Source: Oscillospiraceae bacterium
Lineage (GTDB): Bacteria > Bacillota > Clostridia > Oscillospirales > Ruminococcaceae
Direction: 5' to 3'
NCBI GenBank assembly: GCA_029006135.1
Contig: JAQXGE010000033.1
Location: 1-64,000, forward strand
Length of the DNA stretch: 64,000 bases
Shown: in pieces, positions 62,225 through 64,000 of the stretch
Position numbering within the stretch: the first letter of the stretch is position 1
How the letters are laid out: each line of letters opens with the position of its first letter
The notes under the pieces: model-generated
The model's database searches: none
What the model saw: the letters and a program-made list of their open reading frames with translations, nothing else
What the model was told of the DNA's origin: nothing
Program-made: the position numbers and the translations under genes

Positions 62225-63478
62225 ATGAAGAAAATGAATGTTCGCACGTTTGCATCGCTCTGCCTTGGCGCCGTTTTGGCGGCAGGATGCGTGCTGCCCG
62301 CTGCGGCCCAGCCCGCGGACCCCATTGAGGTCACCGAGGATATCACGGTTTCCGGTGACTATGACTGGACCCGCTTTGCCGATGACCACCTGACGATCAA
62401 CGTTTACAACTGGGGTCTTTATATCTCGGACGGCTCCGATGAGAGTGTGGATGTTGTCTCGGCGTTTGAAAAATTGACCGGCATCAAGGTAAATTACACG
62501 ACGTTTGACTCAAACGAAAGCCTGTACGCCAAGATGAAATCCGGCGGCGCAAGTTACGATGTCATTTTCCCGTCCGATTATATGGTGGGCAAGATGATCA
62601 AAGAAGGGATGCTGGCCGAACTCGACTACGCCAATATTCCCAACGCCGCCAACATCGGTGAGGAGTATCTGGGCTGGAGCTTTGACCCCGACAACGCTTA
62701 CAGTGTTCCCTATACCTGGGGTACCACCGGCATTGTCTACAACACCACCATGGTGGAGGAACCGCCCACAAGCTGGGAGGATCTCTGGGATGTTGCCTAC
62801 ACCGGCAATGTGCTGATGTTCAATAACTCCCGTGACGCCTACGCCATTGCGGCCAAAAAGCTGGGAATGTCGCTTAACCCTGCCAGCGTGGACGAAGTGG
62901 ATTTGGTGATGAAGGAGCTTCAGTCACAGAAATCCGTGGTCCAAGCCTATGTCATGGACGAAATCTTTGACAAGATGGAGGGCGGCGAGGCCGCCATGGC
63001 TCCCTACTATGCCGGCGACGCGCTGACCATGATTGAGGACAACCCCGACCTTGCGTTTGTTCACCCCGAGGAGGGCGTCAACTTCTTTGTGGACAGTATG
63101 TGCATCCCGGCAACAAGCCGCAACAAGGAAGCCGCGGAAATGTTCATCAACTATCTGTGTGAGCCGTCGGTGGGCTACCAGAACTGCGATTTCATCGGCT
63201 ACTCCACGCCGATTACCGAAGTGTGGGAAATGCTCGATGATGACCTCAAGTATAACCCCATCGCCTACCCGGACGAGTCCGTGATGGATAAGGCGGAAGT
63301 CTTTGTGACGCTGCCCGATGATGTCAACGCCGAGATGGACGCCAAATGGAGTGAGATGAAGAGTTACGATGAATCTGGCAGCGGCTGGCTGGTTGTGGCC
63401 TTTATTGCCGGCGCTCTTATGATTTCAATCTTTAACATCTGGCGCAAAATGCGTAAAAAGGTTCGGGACGATTATTAA
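62225..63478 (+). CDS. potD: Polyamine-binding protein with C-terminal membrane anchor
   Basis: A 417-residue PotD/PotF-type extracellular binding protein. The signal region contains LAAGC, which could be a lipobox (Cys at about residue 20). The ligand-binding fold begins near LTINVYNWGLYISD, and acidic or aromatic residues expected to bind polyamines follow (YDVIFPSDYM, YTWGTTGIVYN). Unusually, residues 387-405 form a hydrophobic helix followed by a strongly basic tail, as in a stop-transfer anchor. It is the last gene of the operon, 15 bases after potC, with a GGGGGGG site. Confidence 0.92.
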   Translation: MKKMNVRTFASLCLGAVLAAGCVLPAAAQPADPIEVTEDITVSGDYDWTRFADDHLTINVYNWGLYISDGSDESVDVVSAFEKLTGIKVNYTTFDSNESLYAKMKSGGASYDVIFPSDYMVGKMIKEGMLAELDYANIPNAANIGEEYLGWSFDPDNAYSVPYTWGTTGIVYNTTMVEEPPTSWEDLWDVAYTGNVLMFNNSRDAYAIAAKKLGMSLNPASVDEVDLVMKELQSQKSVVQAYVMDEIFDKMEGGEAAMAPYYAGDALTMIEDNPDLAFVHPEEGVNFFVDSMCIPATSRNKEAAEMFINYLCEPSVGYQNCDFIGYSTPITEVWEMLDDDLKYNPIAYPDESVMDKAEVFVTLPDDVNAEMDAKWSEMKSYDESGSGWLVVAFIAGALMISIFNIWRKMRKKVRDDY

Positions 63479-63486
63479 ATAACGTC

Positions 63487-63528
63487 CACAACACCGGATC
63501 GCCTCTTGGAGAGCGGTCCGGTGTTGTG
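63487..63528 (+). terminator. Hairpin after potD
   Basis: An 11-bp stem (63487-63497 with 63518-63528) with an inner CGCCTCT/AGAGCGG-type stem. Its 3' arm overlaps the next promoter, and the T-run is poor, so termination efficiency is uncertain. Confidence 0.6.
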
Positions 63529-63536
63529 TTATAATA
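63524..63536 (+). promoter_or_regulatory. Extended -10 promoter of the thioesterase gene
   Basis: TTGTGTTATAATA, third copy of the 13-mer at 6514 and 45868, here overlapping the 3' arm of the potD hairpin. Confidence 0.6.
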
Positions 63537-63620
63537 TAAAATACCCTGCGCCGCTGGGCTTTGGAACCGCAAGGCAGGAGCGGGTGCAGCTTTCCAGACA
63601 GGATAAGGAGTATCAGATAT

Positions 63621-64000
63621 ATGCCTTTTACACAGGATTATAAGATTTATCGTTATGACGGGGATTTCCGCGGCATCCTCAAACCGGGTGCACTTCTTCG
63701 CTATAGCCAGCAGATTGCGGGGGAACACGCGGCGGCAATCGGCATCACCGATGAACTGTACGCCCGCACCCATACCGCCTATGTGCTTGCCAAACTGGCA
63801 CTGCACTTTGACCGCGCGCCCCATGTGGATGAAACGCTCACCGTGGCAACCGAGCCGGAAAAACTCAAGCGCGCCGTCAACCGCCGCGTGAACACATTCT
63901 ATGACGAGCAGGGCCGGGAAGTGGCCTGTGTGGACAGCCGCTGGGTGCTGATTGACACCGAGCGACGCATCATTCTGCGCCGCCACCCGGAGGAATTCCC
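63621..64000 (+). CDS. Acyl-ACP thioesterase-like protein, 3' end outside window
   Basis: The first 126 residues of a hotdog-fold thioesterase related to bacterial FatA/FatB-like acyl-ACP thioesterases. The visible pattern includes PGALLRYSQQIAGEHAAAIG, HTAYVLAKLALHFDRAPHVDE and a strand TLTVATEP followed by WVLIDTERR. It would release fatty acids from acyl carrier protein in the cytoplasm. Start ATG 63621 lies ten bases after AAGGAG. The second hotdog half is beyond the window. Confidence 0.75.
   Translation, partial: MPFTQDYKIYRYDGDFRGILKPGALLRYSQQIAGEHAAAIGITDELYARTHTAYVLAKLALHFDRAPHVDETLTVATEPEKLKRAVNRRVNTFYDEQGREVACVDSRWVLIDTERRIILRRHPEEF

Noticed and set aside
1..64000. CRISPR arrays, prophage, insertion sequences, integrase-tRNA junctions
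   Set aside because: No regularly spaced repeats, transposase, integrase or phage structural genes are visible. The tRNA-Thr gene has no neighbouring integrase or duplicated end.

Overview
The window looks like a chromosomal segment of a GC-rich, strictly anaerobic Firmicute of the gut Oscillospirales/Ruminococcaceae type (Faecalibacterium, Gemmiger or Subdoligranulum relatives). That is an inference from gene content: superoxide reductase instead of visible catalase or SOD, diaminopimelate-type MurE, class B sortase, FtsEX with a gamma-type M23 hydrolase, split purH, YolD-type polymerase operon, yybP-ykoY riboswitch. Gene density is high. Most intergenic gaps carry a recognisable promoter, hairpin terminator or structured leader. 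There is no CRISPR array, prophage, insertion sequence or rRNA operon.

Layout. 1-6190 (minus strand): purine operon purE-purC-purF-purM-purN-IMP cyclohydrolase-AICAR formyltransferase, preceded by a leader with a strong attenuator-like hairpin. 6564-14200: a NeuD-like acyltransferase, a cytosolic GH3 glycosidase, a YjbR protein with a Y-family polymerase and YolD partner, a MATE pseudogene, and a G5/3D cell-wall protein. 14292-21006: asnB-murE (minus) divergent from an ATP-grasp ligase and a second asnB (plus), a probable peptidoglycan-modification locus. 21083-28271: MATE pump, Ogt, a PASTA-containing PBP, a Crp/Fnr regulator divergent from superoxide reductase, and a polytopic membrane protein. 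28348-32752: MarR regulator plus a heterodimeric ABC exporter. 32820-33960: a very unusual cytosolic ricin-lectin protein with an Ala/Lys-rich tail. 34051-34816: mntP under a manganese riboswitch. 35011-42357: HAD phosphatase, DEDDh exonuclease, Crp/Fnr regulator with flavoredoxin, an SsuA/THI5-like ABC importer, and a cation/proton antiporter.

42486-48638: class B sortase, a candidate small RNA, glmS, a UDP-sugar 4,6-dehydratase and a phosphoglycosyl transferase, which together supply amino-sugar and surface-glycan precursors. 48880-55545: a CdaR/PucR-type regulator, then ftsE-ftsX-M23 hydrolase-small membrane protein-S41 homologue-rsmA-tRNA-Thr, a division and cell-wall hydrolysis cluster. 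55685-64000: asnA, a ClpC-like ATPase, the polyamine importer potABCD behind a long structured leader RNA, and the start of an acyl-ACP thioesterase gene.

Three themes link the genes: envelope construction (MurE, AsnB pair, PBP, G5/3D, FtsEX/M23, GlmS, sortase, glycan initiation), small-molecule uptake and export under RNA or MarR/Crp-type control, and anaerobic stress defence. The least explained features are the pot leader RNA, the pur leader, the ricin/Ala-Lys protein, the asnB-murE/ATP-grasp-asnB locus, and the S41 homologue lacking its catalytic serine. Positions and motifs were read by eye; no search or folding program was run.
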